From: Azonexus sp.
GTDB lineage: Bacteria > Pseudomonadota > Gammaproteobacteria > Burkholderiales > Rhodocyclaceae
Length of the DNA stretch: 5,373 nucleotides
NCBI GenBank assembly: GCA_031285115.1
Contig: JAITWU010000346.1
Coordinates: 1-5,373, forward strand
Direction: 5' to 3'
Part shown: in pieces, positions 5,342 to 5,373 of the stretch
Position numbering within the stretch: position 1 is the first letter of the stretch
Layout: the number at the start of each line of letters is the position of its first letter
The notes under the pieces: model-generated
Told to the model about the DNA's origin: nothing
Databases searched by the model: none
What the model saw: only the letters and a program-made list of their open reading frames with translations
Program-made: the position numbers and the translations under genes

Positions 5342-5373
5342 ATGGACGATCTGCAGGAATTCGAGAAATACAT
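5342..5373 (+). CDS. Start of an unidentified gene, cut by the window edge
   Basis: Ten complete codons are visible, reading MDDLQEFEKY, with a well-placed GGAAGG ribosome binding site and A+T-rich upstream DNA carrying a TATTAT element. It diverges from the O-oligosaccharyltransferase gene. The short acidic, aromatic start faintly recalls the N-terminus of IS701-like DDE transposases, but many unrelated proteins begin similarly, so no function is assigned. Confidence 0.5.
   Translation, partial: MDDLQEFEKY

Noticed and set aside
1..5373. CRISPR arrays, tRNA or rRNA genes, riboswitches
   Set aside because: No regularly spaced repeats, cloverleaf sequences, rRNA signatures or recognisable riboswitch cores were seen on reading; a covariance-model search would be needed for certainty.

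Overview
The window looks like a GC-rich proteobacterial chromosome segment, most likely betaproteobacterial (Rhodocyclales-like). This is inferred from the PglL-type O-oligosaccharyltransferase, menaquinone genes in a high-GC background, and general protein character; no rRNA or other phylogenetic marker is present. It holds four substantial genes and the first codons of a fifth.

Left part (1-2575, minus strand): a two-gene menaquinone unit. menE (o-succinylbenzoate-CoA ligase) is transcribed first. It overlaps menF (isochorismate synthase) by the 4-base ATGA junction, and menF runs off the left edge a few residues before its expected end. MenF makes isochorismate, the entry step of the classical menaquinone pathway. 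MenE activates the later intermediate o-succinylbenzoate as its CoA thioester. The other men genes are not in view and may follow to the left.

Middle (2576-3303): a short intergenic region drives menE leftward and a small ankyrin-repeat protein gene rightward. It contains a perfect TATAAT on the menE strand, a 16-bp imperfect tandem repeat in the predicted menE leader, and a plausible promoter plus ribosome binding site for the ankyrin gene. That gene most likely starts at the GTG at 2809, not at the further-upstream GTG at 2728.

Right part (3311-5044, minus strand): a 577-residue polytopic membrane protein of the Wzy/WaaL/PglL O-antigen ligase and protein O-oligosaccharyltransferase superfamily, with a soluble, TPR-like C-terminal tail. 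It converges on the ankyrin gene with only 7 bases between the stop codons. No pilin or glycan-assembly gene is adjacent in the window.

Right edge (5045-5373): an A+T-richer intergenic region with a hairpin and a loose inverted repeat, then a good ribosome binding site and the first ten codons of a rightward gene. Its start (MDDLQEFEKY) faintly recalls the start of IS701-like transposases, but ten residues cannot settle that. Base composition falls from about 73% GC in a sampled men-gene line to about 37% in a sampled line near the right edge.

I see no clear undescribed system. The points most worth checking are the shortened active-site loop in MenF, the repeat-bearing menE leader, the A8 tract in the glycosyltransferase gene, and the compositionally distinct right edge.
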